This document shows, in pieces, positions 25,510 to 34,680 of a stretch of DNA of 64,000 nt (positions within the stretch are counted from its first letter, which is position 1; the number at the start of each line of letters is the position of its first letter). The stretch spans positions 1 to 64,000 of the forward strand of contig NZ_JAPWKB010000006.1 of the NCBI RefSeq assembly GCF_028283785.1, given 5' to 3'. The notes under the pieces are model-generated. The model saw nothing but the letters and a program-made list of their open reading frames with translations. It was not told the origin of the DNA and ran no database searches. Source of the DNA: Paraburkholderia sp. GTDB taxonomy: Bacteria > Pseudomonadota > Gammaproteobacteria > Burkholderiales > Burkholderiaceae. Both the position numbers and the translations under genes were made by a program.

Positions 25510-26874
25510 TCAGTAAGTCGCCTGCCCGGAGACAGGGTGATGCTCACCGGTGATCTCGGCCGCCGAGTCGAGGCGGTTCATGTCGATGCCGGCGGTCTCC
25601 GGTCCGATGGCAATCATGCAGAACGACAGAATGTTTAGCGCGCCGACCAGTGCGACGAGTGGCCACGGGGAGCCGTTGGCAAGGTGCAACAACCACGCAG
25701 CGACCACCGGAATCGGCCCGCCAGCAAACAGGCTTGCGCCGGTGAATGCAAGGGCCGAACCGGAATAGCGAACATTGGTTGGGAACGCCTCAGCGAACGC
25801 TACCGGTTGAATCCCCGTCTGGACCTGCGTGAATGCCATGAAAAGCCCCATGGCTATCGCCATCGGTACGAAGCTTCGAGTCGCCAGGATCTGAAAATAG
25901 AACAGCATGATCACAAAGGTCGCGGCGGACGCGAACAGCAATGCGCGCTTACGGCCAATCCGGTCACTCAGCAGACCACCGAAGATCGAACCTGCGATGG
26001 CACACGCATTGGCGATCATCAGCAACATGAAGCCAGTCTGCTTCGGCACGCCGAGCGTATTGGTCAGATAGCTCAACGTGAACACGACTGCAAGATAGAA
26101 AAGGGCGGTCGGTCCGCAGAAGAACAGCATCATGCGAATGATCGTCTTGTAGTGAAGACGGAACGCATCCCTTAAGGGGCTTCCAACCTTGGCAACAGCG
26201 GACTGCTGCATCTTGACGAAGGCCGGCGTCTCGGCCACGCGCAGCCGGATGTATATGCCGACGAACACCAGCACGAAGCTCAGCACAAACGGAATTCGCC
26301 AGCCATAGCTGATGAAAGCGCTCGCGCTCATCGTTGAAGACAGTAGCAGAAGCACCGCGTTAGCCACTATCTGGCTTAGCGGCGCGCACATGCCGATCAG
26401 CCCGGAGTATTTGCCTCGGCGGTCTGCTGGAGCATGCTCTAGTGCCATCAGTTGGCCACCCGTCGATTCGCCGCCAAGTGCGAAGCCCTGAATGATACGG
26501 AGAATAACCAGCAGCAGAGGCGCATAAACACCAATCTGCGCATACGTCGGCATCAAACCCATCAGCACCGACGTCAGACCCATCACCGACACCGTGCCGA
26601 GCATGAGATTGCGGCGTCCAATCTTGTCGCCGAAGTATCCGCAGATGATCGCACCGAGTGGACGCGCGGCCAGTCCGACGCTGAATGTGGCCAACGAGGC
26701 AAGCATGGCGGAACTCGAATCCATCGCCGGGAAGAACAACTTTGGTAACACAGTGGCTGCGACTGATCCGTAAAGCGTGAAGTCAAACCATTCAAGCGCA
26801 GTGCCAAGCGTGGCAGCGCTTACTGCCCGGTTCGCCATCGACTGTGACGAAGGTTGCTCTGAAACATGGTTCAT
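25510..26874 (-). CDS. MFS transporter, metabolite:H+ symporter (MHS) family
   Basis: A 454-residue, 12-helix carrier. The opening GTALEWFDFTLYGSVAATVLPKLFF and GAIICGYFGDKIGRRN are signatures of the MHS group (citrate, shikimate, proline/betaine or alpha-ketoglutarate carriers). ALGGESTGGQLMALEHAPADRRGKYSG, present between helices 4 and 5, is also typical. AGGAG precedes the ATG. It lies downstream of an IclR regulator on the same strand; the organic acid or betaine it moves cannot be told. Confidence 0.92.
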   Translation of the reverse strand: MNHVSEQPSSQSMANRAVSAATLGTALEWFDFTLYGSVAATVLPKLFFPAMDSSSAMLASLATFSVGLAARPLGAIICGYFGDKIGRRNLMLGTVSVMGLTSVLMGLMPTYAQIGVYAPLLLVILRIIQGFALGGESTGGQLMALEHAPADRRGKYSGLIGMCAPLSQIVANAVLLLLSSTMSASAFISYGWRIPFVLSFVLVFVGIYIRLRVAETPAFVKMQQSAVAKVGSPLRDAFRLHYKTIIRMMLFFCGPTALFYLAVVFTLSYLTNTLGVPKQTGFMLLMIANACAIAGSIFGGLLSDRIGRKRALLFASAATFVIMLFYFQILATRSFVPMAIAMGLFMAFTQVQTGIQPVAFAEAFPTNVRYSGSALAFTGASLFAGGPIPVVAAWLLHLANGSPWPLVALVGALNILSFCMIAIGPETAGIDMNRLDSAAEITGEHHPVSGQATY

Positions 26875-26966
26875 GCGTGTCTCCTGCTGTCTAAAAAGAG
26901 TCTGTGCCGCTCTTGCGTCAATCGCTTATTTTGATTTCTATTACTAACTATATGGTGTGAAGCATG

Positions 26967-26985
26967 GGCGAAATTTCAATTCGCC
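26967..26985. promoter_or_regulatory. Inverted repeat between the IclR gene and the carrier
   Basis: GGCGAA and TTCGCC with a seven-base gap, flanked by CAT/ATG, lie about 95 bases before the carrier start and just past the IclR stop. It could be an operator for the carrier promoter or an intragenic terminator; no T-run is evident. Confidence 0.35.
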
Positions 26986-27038
26986 ATGTCACTACATCAG
27001 GTCACGAACGGATAACATCCCGCATTGGACGCTTCGCC

Positions 27039-27854
27039 CTAGCGCTCAGCGCGTGCTGTGCGGTGGGTGCCTTGCAGCGCTTGCTTAAGCATGGGTGACA
27101 CACCGCTTGCATCGGACAATTCAGTCGCCGTCGCCATGAGCGCCGGAGCAAGCTCTTTCATTCTTTCTTCTGTCAACCGTGACATCGGTCCTGCGATGAT
27201 GAGGATTGCGCGCACGTCGCCATTGCTCATATGCACAGGCGAAGCCATAGAACTCATGGCCGGTAGAAACATATCTTGCGTCGTTGCGTACCCGTTCTTG
27301 CACGCAAGCTCGATCATAGGAAGTAGCGCTTTGAACGTGGTCGGAGCAAGCGGACCAAAGTCTGATGGCATGCCAAAGCCCTGTTTCGACACAAGCCGGA
27401 TCGCATCTTCTTCGCTCTTGCCAGCGAGCCAGATCATTCCCGCTGCGCTGCATGAAAGCGTTACCGCCCGGCCCATCTCAGGGTCGTAGCGGATACCTTG
27501 TCGCGCGCCTTGCGCCTTGGCGACATAGATCAGTTGCTCGCCGTCGACGATTGCAAGCCGGACCAATTCCCCCGAGGTAGTCGCAAGTCGTTCCAGAATG
27601 GGTTGGGCGACGTCGACGACCCCGCCTGCGCTGAGAAATCGCAGTCCCAGCGATGGAAGTTTCATCGTCAGCGAAAATTCGCCGCGCCGCTCGTCTTTGC
27701 GCACGTAACCCTGCTCGACCAGATCCGCAAGAAGGCGATGCGTCGCGCTGACCGGCATTTCGAGCTTGGCGGAAAGTTCGGAAAGCGTTTTGCCTTCTGG
27801 CGCACTGGCGAGTTCTTCCAGTACACGGAGGATGCGATCAGCTACAGCGCTCAT
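27039..27854 (-). CDS. IclR-family transcriptional regulator
   Basis: A 271-residue IclR protein: N-terminal winged helix (DRILRVLEELASAPEGKTLSEL, MPVSATHRLLADLVEQGYV) and the C-terminal effector-binding GAF-like domain (PILERLATTSGELVRLAIVD). GGGA precedes the ATG. It sits upstream of the MHS carrier on the same strand. A palindrome matching the E. coli IclR box is 43 bases before its start, so it very likely controls its own promoter and the downstream carrier. Confidence 0.93.
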   Translation of the reverse strand: MSAVADRILRVLEELASAPEGKTLSELSAKLEMPVSATHRLLADLVEQGYVRKDERRGEFSLTMKLPSLGLRFLSAGGVVDVAQPILERLATTSGELVRLAIVDGEQLIYVAKAQGARQGIRYDPEMGRAVTLSCSAAGMIWLAGKSEEDAIRLVSKQGFGMPSDFGPLAPTTFKALLPMIELACKNGYATTQDMFLPAMSSMASPVHMSNGDVRAILIIAGPMSRLTEERMKELAPALMATATELSDASGVSPMLKQALQGTHRTARAER

Positions 27855-27896
27855 GATGATTCCCGACTTGAGTCATTCGACGTTCGAGTCATGATA

Positions 27897-27913
27897 TTGG
27901 AAAGTCTTTCCAA
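27897..27913. promoter_or_regulatory. IclR-type operator TTGGAAAG-T-CTTTCCAA
   Basis: A perfect 8-1-8 palindrome, 43 bases before the IclR start. It closely follows the known E. coli IclR box TGGAAATNATTTCCA, differing only in the bases next to the centre. Autoregulation by the adjacent IclR protein is the natural reading. Confidence 0.7.
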
Positions 27914-28099
27914 AAAGCAAACACTTTTCGAAATGCTCGATGGGGCTCAATTCTTCCCGGGAAAAATGGGGAAATCGTTACGAAAGATCGCCAGATTGGA
28001 GACAGGCCCGAACAGTCCACCAAATCGCCCGAAACGAACGAGCACCGTGGATCGTCACTCCGCCCAACCGGTTATACAATGATCGCAAACTTGGATAAA

Positions 28100-28747
28100 A
28101 TGTCTAGCATGCGGAAAAAGTCATTGAAGCCGAACCCGGAACACGAAAACCTGATCGATCAGGTCCGGCAGATCGCACAAGGCCTCGGCGAAACCTTCGC
28201 GCCCTTCTGCGAGGTCGTGGTGCACGACCTGCGCACGCCGACGCACGCGATTCTCGAGATTCACAACAGCCTGTCCGGACGAGCGGTCGGCGATCCGACG
28301 ACGGAACTCGGCCTTGCGCGCATCGCGGACAACGCCTATCCGCAAGTGCTCGCCAACTACGCGAACCAGTTTCCCGATGGACGGCGCGCGAAAAGCACGT
28401 CGGTCGGCATCAAGGATTCGGCGGGCAACTACGTCGCGGCGCTGTGCCTGAACGTGGATGTAACGCTGTTTCGCGGCATCCAGAATATGCTCGACCAGTT
28501 CTGCACGGCCGGCGGCCCGGCGATGAAGGAGACGCTCGACCCGACCCACGCGGAAGCGATCCGCGAGCGCATCGACCGTTATGCGACCGGCCTCGCCACG
28601 ACGCCGCAAGCACTCAAAACCGAGCAGCGCCGCGCGCTGATGCAAAGCCTGAAAGACGCCGGTTATCTGGAAGTGCGTCGATCGATGGAAGTCATCGCGC
28701 AGCATCTGGGCGTGTCCCGCGCCACCGTCTACAACGACACGAAGTAA
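28100..28747 (+). CDS. YheO/DauR-like PAS plus helix-turn-helix regulator
   Basis: About 215 residues. Residues ~20-125 form a YheO-type PAS domain (FAPFCEVVVHDLRTPTHAILEIHNSLSGR, KSTSVGIKDSAGNYVAALCLNVD) and the C-terminus is a helix-turn-helix (YLEVRRSMEVIAQHLGVSRATVYND). DauR of this family represses D-arginine catabolism. The frame opens at 28079, but that ATG overlaps a TATACA element that could be the -10 box; the ATG at 28100 has GGAT upstream. The PLP dehydratase follows on the same strand across a strong inverted repeat. Confidence 0.88.
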   Translation: MSSMRKKSLKPNPEHENLIDQVRQIAQGLGETFAPFCEVVVHDLRTPTHAILEIHNSLSGRAVGDPTTELGLARIADNAYPQVLANYANQFPDGRRAKSTSVGIKDSAGNYVAALCLNVDVTLFRGIQNMLDQFCTAGGPAMKETLDPTHAEAIRERIDRYATGLATTPQALKTEQRRALMQSLKDAGYLEVRRSMEVIAQHLGVSRATVYNDTK

Positions 28748-28785
28748 GCCGGATCGACTCGTTCGCCGTCTATTTCCGCTGATTT

Positions 28786-28815
28786 GACATTTTGTCTCGA
28801 TATATACAAAATGTC
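28786..28815. promoter_or_regulatory. Operator-like inverted repeat GACATTTTGT-N10-ACAAAATGTC
   Basis: Perfect 10-bp arms lie between the DauR-like regulator and the dehydratase. The left arm overlaps TTGACA at 28784-28789, a consensus -35 box, with a weaker CAAAAT at the -10 distance (17-base spacer), so a bound protein would block the promoter. A half-site AAAATGTC recurs at 28097-28104 at the start of the regulator gene, consistent with autoregulation. Confidence 0.65.
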
Positions 28816-28848
28816 TTAAAACGCACTCATACTGGGGTCAATCGTCCA

Positions 28849-29832
28849 ATGAATACACTGACACTTCCCACTTTCGACGACGTCGTCGCCGCTGCGGCGC
28901 GTATCGAAGGACACGCGCATCGCACGCCCGTGATGACGTCGCGAACCGTCAACGAGGCCTTCGGCGCCGAGGTTTTCTTCAAATGCGAGAACCTGCAACG
29001 GATCGGCGCATTCAAGTTTCGCGGCGCGTTCAACGCATTGTCGAAGTTCGATGCGGCGCAGCGACGGGCCGGCGTGGTGGCGTTCTCGTCCGGCAATCAC
29101 GCGCAGGCCATTGCGCTGTCGGCAAAGCTGCTGGAGATGCCCGCAACCATCGTGATGCCGCACGACGCACCGGCGGCGAAGGTCGCAGCGACGTGCGGTT
29201 ATGGCGCGAACGTGGTGATCTACGACCGTTATAAGGACGATCGCGAGCAGATCGGACGCGATCTCGCCGACAAGCACGGCTTGACCCTGATCCCGCCTTA
29301 CGACCATCCCGATGTGATCGCCGGGCAGGGCACGGCCGCGAAAGAACTGTTCGACGAAGTCGGGCCGCTGGATGCGTTCTTCGTGCAACTGGGCGGGGGC
29401 GGTTTGCTGTCCGGCTCGGCGTTGTCCACGCGCGCGCTGTCGCCGGATTGCCGCTTGTACGGCGTCGAGCCGGAAGCGGGCAACGACGGCCAGCAATCGT
29501 TCCGCACGGGAGCCATCGTGCATATCGACACGCCTAAAACGATCGCTGACGGCGCGCAGACACAGCATCTCGGCCATTACACGTTTCCGGTCATCCGTCG
29601 TGACGTCGACGATGTGCTGACCGCCAGCGACGCGGAACTGGTCGATTGCATGGGCTTTTTTGCGTCGCGGATGAAACTGCTGGTCGAACCGACCGGTTGC
29701 CTCGCGTTCGCGGCCGCGCGCCAGATGAAAGCGCAACTCCAGGGCAAGCGGATCGGCGTGATGATCAGCGGCGGCAACGTCGATCTCGCGCGCTTCAGCG
29801 AGTTGCTGGCAAACGCGGCGACCGCTGGGTGA
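28849..29832 (+). CDS. Threonine/serine dehydratase family PLP enzyme (fold type II)
   Basis: A 327-residue enzyme. The PLP lysine lies in FKFRGAFNAL, and SSGNHAQAIAL (phosphate-loop region), GGGGLLSG and a late IGVMISGGNVD complete the fold type II pattern of threonine dehydratase, serine racemase and threo-3-hydroxyaspartate dehydratase. There is no regulatory ACT domain, so it is a catabolic type. The ATG at 28849 has GGGG upstream; the frame opens 19 codons earlier inside the operator. With a DauR-like regulator next to it, a substrate such as a hydroxyaspartate or D/L-serine is plausible; this is inference. Confidence 0.9.
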   Translation: MNTLTLPTFDDVVAAAARIEGHAHRTPVMTSRTVNEAFGAEVFFKCENLQRIGAFKFRGAFNALSKFDAAQRRAGVVAFSSGNHAQAIALSAKLLEMPATIVMPHDAPAAKVAATCGYGANVVIYDRYKDDREQIGRDLADKHGLTLIPPYDHPDVIAGQGTAAKELFDEVGPLDAFFVQLGGGGLLSGSALSTRALSPDCRLYGVEPEAGNDGQQSFRTGAIVHIDTPKTIADGAQTQHLGHYTFPVIRRDVDDVLTASDAELVDCMGFFASRMKLLVEPTGCLAFAAARQMKAQLQGKRIGVMISGGNVDLARFSELLANAATAG

Positions 29833-30046
29833 GCGGATCGGTGCTGCGGGTGCTGCGGGTGCGGCACGCGCGCCGGTTGCGTGTCGCGCGGCGATTCGCG
29901 CGGGCGTGCCGGAGTGCGTCCGCTTGAATAGATAAAATTTATACTTCCATAAAAATACCAAACTTTTTTTATTTGTCACGGGTTCGTATAGTCACGGTCA
30001 TCTCGCAGAAGAACAAAGCGTCCGATAACCTTCGACCACGACCCGA

Positions 30047-31159
30047 ATGAAAACCTTCCACAAGCTTATCCCCCTTGCGCTGCTCGGCGCATTCGCGACC
30101 CACGCATCCGCGCAAAGCAGCGTCACGCTGTACGGCCTGATCTCCGCCGGTGTCGGCTACGCGACCAATCAGAGCGGCAAGAATGCATGGCAGGCGCTGT
30201 CGGGAACCAACCAGAATCCGCGTTGGGGTTTGAAGGGCAAGGAAGATCTCGGCGGTGGCCTGAGCGCCATTTTCCAGCTGGAAAATGGCTTCAACGTGAT
30301 GACCGGCACCGCGTCGCAAAACGGCCGCGAATTCGGGCGTCAGGCGTATGTCGGTTTGTCGGACAAGCATTACGGCACGTTGACGATGGGTCGTCAGTAC
30401 GACGCGATTCACGACTATCTCGGCCCGGTGATTATCGCCAGCAACGGCGTGAATATCGGCGACAACGACAACGGCTATAACGACATCCGGGTGCAGAACT
30501 CGGTCAAGTACGTGAGCCCCGATTACCGCGGCCTCAAGGCAACCGCGCAATACGGCTTCAGCAACGCGACCGGTTTCAACGACAACAACGCGTATAGCTT
30601 CGGCGTGGGTTACGAACACGGCCCATTGCGCTGGAGCGCGGTGTATGCGCAATACAACCACCCGTATAGCAGCACCAATCAGGACGGCGCGATCTCGAAC
30701 GACTACGCTTCGTCGCTGCTGATTTTCGACAAGAGCGCGACCAGCGCAGCCGCTTATGCGAAGAAGCAGCGCATTGCCGGCACGGGCGGTTTCTATACGG
30801 TCGGACACGCACAATTCGCTGCGCTGTTTACCGACGTCCACTACGACTACCTCGACAATTCGCATCTGCACTTGCAGAACTACGGCATCAACGTCGTCTA
30901 TACGGTGACGCCGTCGTTCCTGCTCGGTGCCGCATACGGCTACACCAGCGGCAAGTACGACGTGATCAACAAAGACCCGAAGTGGCATCAGGTCAACTTG
31001 CAGGCCGACTACTTCCTGTCGAAACGCACCGACGTCGCGCTGACGGTGATCGTCCAGCAGGCCGCCGGCGATGCCGACCACGCGCAGATCTTTGCGTACA
31101 GCCGTTCGACGAGCAATCGTCAGATGATCGCCACGCTTGGCATGCGCCACCTCTTCTAA
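30047..31159 (+). CDS. Gram-negative trimeric porin
   Basis: A 370-residue outer-membrane porin with signal peptide (MKTFHKLIPLALLGAFATHASA) cleaved before QSSVTLYGLISAG, the NPRWGLKGKEDLGGGL segment and C-terminal Phe (MRHLF). It is the second intact porin of the window. The nucleoside hydrolase starts one base after its stop, so the two are co-transcribed, pointing to a role in nucleoside or base uptake. The 214-bp gap before it is AT-rich and carries a repeated GTCACGG at 29975 and 29991. Confidence 0.92.
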   Translation: MKTFHKLIPLALLGAFATHASAQSSVTLYGLISAGVGYATNQSGKNAWQALSGTNQNPRWGLKGKEDLGGGLSAIFQLENGFNVMTGTASQNGREFGRQAYVGLSDKHYGTLTMGRQYDAIHDYLGPVIIASNGVNIGDNDNGYNDIRVQNSVKYVSPDYRGLKATAQYGFSNATGFNDNNAYSFGVGYEHGPLRWSAVYAQYNHPYSSTNQDGAISNDYASSLLIFDKSATSAAAYAKKQRIAGTGGFYTVGHAQFAALFTDVHYDYLDNSHLHLQNYGINVVYTVTPSFLLGAAYGYTSGKYDVINKDPKWHQVNLQADYFLSKRTDVALTVIVQQAAGDADHAQIFAYSRSTSNRQMIATLGMRHLF

Positions 31160-31160
31160 T

Positions 31161-32204
31161 ATGAACAAGAACAGCACTCAGACGCGCCGCACGTTTCTCA
31201 AGACCTCGGCGGCGCTTGCCACCGGCACGCTGTTTCCACTCAGGAGCTTTGCGATGAACGAACGCCGTACCGTCATCATCGATTGCGATCCGGGTCAGGA
31301 CGACGCCATCGCCATTCTGTTCGCGCTCGGCGCGAAAGACCGGCTCGACGTGCGCGCGATTACCGCCGTGGCGGGCAACGTGCCGCTCAGCCTGACCGAA
31401 CGCAACGCCCGGATCATTCGTGACTGGGCGGGTCGCACCAAAACGCTGCCGGTCTATGCAGGCTGTCCGCGTCCGTTGATGCGCGAACTGATTACCGCCG
31501 CGAACGTGCACGGCAATACAGGCCTCGAAGGCGTGCAATTGCACGATCCGCTCGCACCTGTCGCGCCTCAGCATGCAGTCGCGTATCTGATCGACACGCT
31601 CAGCGCGGCAGCGCCGAAGAGTGTGACGATCTGCGCACTCGGCCCGTTGACCAACCTCGCGACTGCGTTGACCGAAGCGCCGCAGATTCGCGACCGTTTG
31701 CGCGAAATCGTGATGATGGGCGGCGCGTTTTTCGAGCGCGGCAATATCACGCCCGCTGCGGAATTCAATATCTACGTCGATCCGCAAGCTGCGCAGATCG
31801 TGTTTTCGAGCGGCGTGCCGATCGTCGTGTTGCCGCGCGACGTCGCGGTGAAAGCACCGATCACGCCCGCGCGCATCGAGCCTTTCCGCGCGATCGGCAA
31901 CCGGTGCGGCGCGGTCGTCGCCGACATCATGGCTGCGGAAGTGGCCTATAACAAAGGCCGTCGCGGTGTCGAGGACGCGCCGATGTACGACCCGTCGGCA
32001 GCGGGTTATCTGGTCGATCCGTCGATGTTCAAGGGGCGTCTGGTGAATGTCGTCGTCGAGACGACGGGACAATGGACGCTCGGCGAAACCGTGGTGGACT
32101 GGAACGGCCGCAGCGGACGCGCGCCGAATGCGACGTGGATCACCGAAGTGGATGCGGACGCGTTTTACGCCGCACTTCACGCGAGTATTTCGACGCTGCC
32201 TTAA
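31161..32204 (+). CDS. Nucleoside hydrolase with Tat signal
   Basis: A 347-residue inosine-uridine preferring nucleoside hydrolase. The N-terminus has a twin-arginine signal (T-R-R-T-F-L-K, residues 8-14) followed by a hydrophobic stretch, so the enzyme should be exported folded to the periplasm. The active-site motif DCDPGQDDA starts at residue 41, and ICALGPLTNLATAL and MGGAFFERGNITPAAEFN match the family. An internal ATG (MNERRT) would drop the signal, but the complete Tat motif and the start one base after the porin stop favour the long form. It releases the free base from nucleosides. Confidence 0.92.
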   Translation: MNKNSTQTRRTFLKTSAALATGTLFPLRSFAMNERRTVIIDCDPGQDDAIAILFALGAKDRLDVRAITAVAGNVPLSLTERNARIIRDWAGRTKTLPVYAGCPRPLMRELITAANVHGNTGLEGVQLHDPLAPVAPQHAVAYLIDTLSAAAPKSVTICALGPLTNLATALTEAPQIRDRLREIVMMGGAFFERGNITPAAEFNIYVDPQAAQIVFSSGVPIVVLPRDVAVKAPITPARIEPFRAIGNRCGAVVADIMAAEVAYNKGRRGVEDAPMYDPSAAGYLVDPSMFKGRLVNVVVETTGQWTLGETVVDWNGRSGRAPNATWITEVDADAFYAALHASISTLP

Positions 32205-32211
32205 GCGTGAT

Positions 32212-32228
32212 TTAAAGCGTCGCTTTAA
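32212..32228. terminator. Palindrome TTAAAGCG-T-CGCTTTAA between convergent genes
   Basis: Perfect 8-1-8 palindrome in the 45-bp gap between the nucleoside hydrolase stop and the LysR stop. As RNA it could fold with a GCGTCGC loop. It is probably a bidirectional terminator, without a T-run. Confidence 0.4.
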
Positions 32229-32249
32229 GCGGCTCGCGCGTCGGATTGT

Positions 32250-33161
32250 TCAGATATGGGTCGTAATCCAGTCTCGACAGGTTCGCACGTGCGGGCCGCG
32301 ATCGTCGCCGGCGAGCGAAATCAGCGCGACCGAGCGCGTGACGCGCGGCTTCTCCAGACGTAGCGCGATCAGTTCCGGGTCGTGCAGATGCATCGTGTAG
32401 AGACTCGGCAGCACGGCGATGGCGAGTCCGTTACGCGCGAGCGCGTAGAGCGGTTCGGTGTATTCCATCCGGTAGGTCACGTTGAGCCGCAGGTTCTCCG
32501 CGCCACCGGTGCGCTGCAAGGTGTCGCTGACACTGCCGCGCACGAACACACCGAGTTCGCGTCCGACGAGCTTCGCCCACGGCACGGACTTGCGTGTCGC
32601 GAGCGGATCGTCGCGCCGCAATACGACGACGATTTCGTCTTCGAACAGCGCGTCGTAGCGCAGCAGTCCGTCGTTCTCGTCCGGTTCATGCACGCCGACG
32701 CCGAGATCCGCGACGCCTTCGCGTACCGCATCGATCAACGCGCTGTTCGGCAGATCGGTCAGCGTGAAGCGCAACGCGGGATGCCGCTCGCGCAACGTGC
32801 TGAGCGCGGGCAGCAGGCGTCCCGCGGCGGACGGGATGAACGAGATACGCACGGTTTGCACGCGCTCGCTGAAGGTGCGGGTCATGTCGTCGAACGTGCC
32901 GCGTGCCTGGTTCAGCAGACGCTCGGCGAGCGGCAGGATGCTGGCGCCCGCAGCCGTCAGCGTCAACCGATGCGCGGAGCGCGCGAACAGCGGGCCGCCC
33001 AGCAGAAACTCGATCTGCCGGATCGACGCCGTCAGCGCCGGTTGCGTCAGCGACAGCGACTGTGCGGCCTGCGTGAAGCTGCGCGCATGGGCGAGCACGA
33101 CGAAGTACTGGACTTGCCGCAAGGTGAGCGCGGGCAACAGGGACGATCGATCGGTCGACAT
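32250..33161 (-). CDS. LysR-family regulator
   Basis: A 303-residue LysR protein with helix-turn-helix (TLRQVQYFVVLAHARSFTQAAQ, LTQPALTASIRQIE) and effector domain (VRISFIPSAAGRLLPALSTL). It is divergent from the NCS2 permease, with about 80-110 bp between starts, so it probably regulates the purine permease and deaminase, and perhaps the porin and nucleoside hydrolase as well. Ribosome site weak. Confidence 0.92.
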   Translation of the reverse strand: MSTDRSSLLPALTLRQVQYFVVLAHARSFTQAAQSLSLTQPALTASIRQIEFLLGGPLFARSAHRLTLTAAGASILPLAERLLNQARGTFDDMTRTFSERVQTVRISFIPSAAGRLLPALSTLRERHPALRFTLTDLPNSALIDAVREGVADLGVGVHEPDENDGLLRYDALFEDEIVVVLRRDDPLATRKSVPWAKLVGRELGVFVRGSVSDTLQRTGGAENLRLNVTYRMEYTEPLYALARNGLAIAVLPSLYTMHLHDPELIALRLEKPRVTRSVALISLAGDDRGPHVRTCRDWITTHI

Positions 33162-33269
33162 GGTGCGTGGCGAGTGGAATTGGACGCAATGCGCCGCAGT
33201 ATAAAGCGGTGCGGCACACCGGATACAGGGATTAAATAAATCATGGCAAGCATGGACAAGGGAAGCGCG

Positions 33270-34619
33270 ATGTCATCTTCAGAACCCGCTCTCGCTCAGG
33301 CGAACGGTGGCTGGCTCGAACGGCGCTTCGCGTTGAGCGCACGCAAAACCACGGTGCGCATCGAAGCGCTCGCGGGTATCACGTCGTTTCTGGCCGCAGC
33401 GTATCTGCTGGTCGTGATTCCGTCGTTGCTCGCGACGGGCGGCATGGATCGCGGCGCAGCGACCACCGCAACCATCGTCGTGTTCGTATTGAGCACGGTG
33501 TTGATGGGCTTGTATGCAAACCTGCCGTTTATCGTCGGACCGGGAATCGGCGGTTCGGTGATTCTCGGCGTGACGCTGGCCGCTACCGAACACGTCGCGT
33601 GGCAGACCGGACTCGGCATTGCCTTTATCTCCGGCGTGCTGTTCCTGATTCTCACGCTGATCGGCGCGCGCAGTCTCGTCGTACAGTTGATCCCCGCACA
33701 GATCAAGCTCGGACTCGGCGCGTCGATCGGCCTGTTTATCGCGGTACTGGGTTTTCGCAATGCGGGCATGGTCATCGCCAATGCAAAGACCAACGCGCTT
33801 GCGCTGGGCGATTTCTCACGACCGGGCACGCTGGTCGCGCTGATCGGACTGGGCGCCGCCGTCGCGTTGCAAGGGCGAAAAGTGCCGGGCGCGATCCTGT
33901 GGGCGATCCTGATCGCAGCGGGCGCAGGCGTGCCGCTGGGCGTTACGCATCTGCCCGCTTCGTTCATGACGTGGCCGCATAGCATCGCACCGATCGCATT
34001 CAAACTCGATATCGGCAGCGCGCTGACCGTCGCGGCCGTGCCGTATCTGTTCGTGTTTTTCGCCGCCGAATTCTTCTCGACCCTCGGTACGACGCTCGCG
34101 GTCGGCGCCAAAGCGAATCTGCTCGACGAAAACGCGAATCTGCCGAATATCAACCGGCCGTTCCTGGTCGATTCGATCGCAGCGACGCTCGGGCCGGTGT
34201 TCGGTATTCCGGCACTGACCGCGCTGGTCGAGTCGGCTGCGGGCGTGGAAGCAGGCGGCCGCAGCGGCCTGTCGTCGCTCGCGGCGGCGGCGATGTTCGC
34301 ACTGATGCTGCTGTTCGTGCCGGTTGCGTTGGCCATTCCGAAAGAAGCGACTGCGCCCGCGTTGATCCTGATCGGACTGTCGATGTTCAGCACGATCCGT
34401 CACACGCATTTCGACGATTTCACCGATTCACTGCCGGTGTTGTCGATGGTATTGCTGACGCTGATGTCGAACAGTTTCGGCACCGGTATCGCGGGTGGTC
34501 TGCTGTGTTACGTGCTGGTCAAACTGCTGGCCGGCCGGATTCGCGAAGTGCCGTGGGGTTTGATCGTGCTGGCGATTCCGCTTGGCTACTACTTCTGGAC
34601 CGTGGTGAAACCGCACTGA
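33270..34619 (+). CDS. NCS2-family purine permease, AzgA-like (guanine/hypoxanthine/adenine)
   Basis: About 449 residues and 12-14 membrane helices. The AzgA-type signatures are IPAQIKLGLGASIGLFIAVLGF, FFAAEFFSTLGTTLAVG and ALVESAAGVEAGGRSGLSSL. The ATG at 33270 has a strong AAGGGAA site six bases upstream; in-frame ATGs at 33243 and 33252 are alternatives. It imports purine bases with protons. With the periplasmic nucleoside hydrolase upstream and the deaminase downstream, it forms a pathway that strips nucleosides outside the inner membrane and brings in the base. Confidence 0.92.
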   Translation: MSSSEPALAQANGGWLERRFALSARKTTVRIEALAGITSFLAAAYLLVVIPSLLATGGMDRGAATTATIVVFVLSTVLMGLYANLPFIVGPGIGGSVILGVTLAATEHVAWQTGLGIAFISGVLFLILTLIGARSLVVQLIPAQIKLGLGASIGLFIAVLGFRNAGMVIANAKTNALALGDFSRPGTLVALIGLGAAVALQGRKVPGAILWAILIAAGAGVPLGVTHLPASFMTWPHSIAPIAFKLDIGSALTVAAVPYLFVFFAAEFFSTLGTTLAVGAKANLLDENANLPNINRPFLVDSIAATLGPVFGIPALTALVESAAGVEAGGRSGLSSLAAAAMFALMLLFVPVALAIPKEATAPALILIGLSMFSTIRHTHFDDFTDSLPVLSMVLLTLMSNSFGTGIAGGLLCYVLVKLLAGRIREVPWGLIVLAIPLGYYFWTVVKPH

Positions 34620-34680
34620 GCGTGCGCATTCGAACTGTATTCCCTGCATCTGCTTTGGCACTGCCCATAACGAGACTGAC

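Noticed and set aside
29961-29974. T-rich stretch before the second porin taken for a terminator
   Set aside because: No GC-rich stem precedes it; it is more likely part of an AT-rich promoter region.
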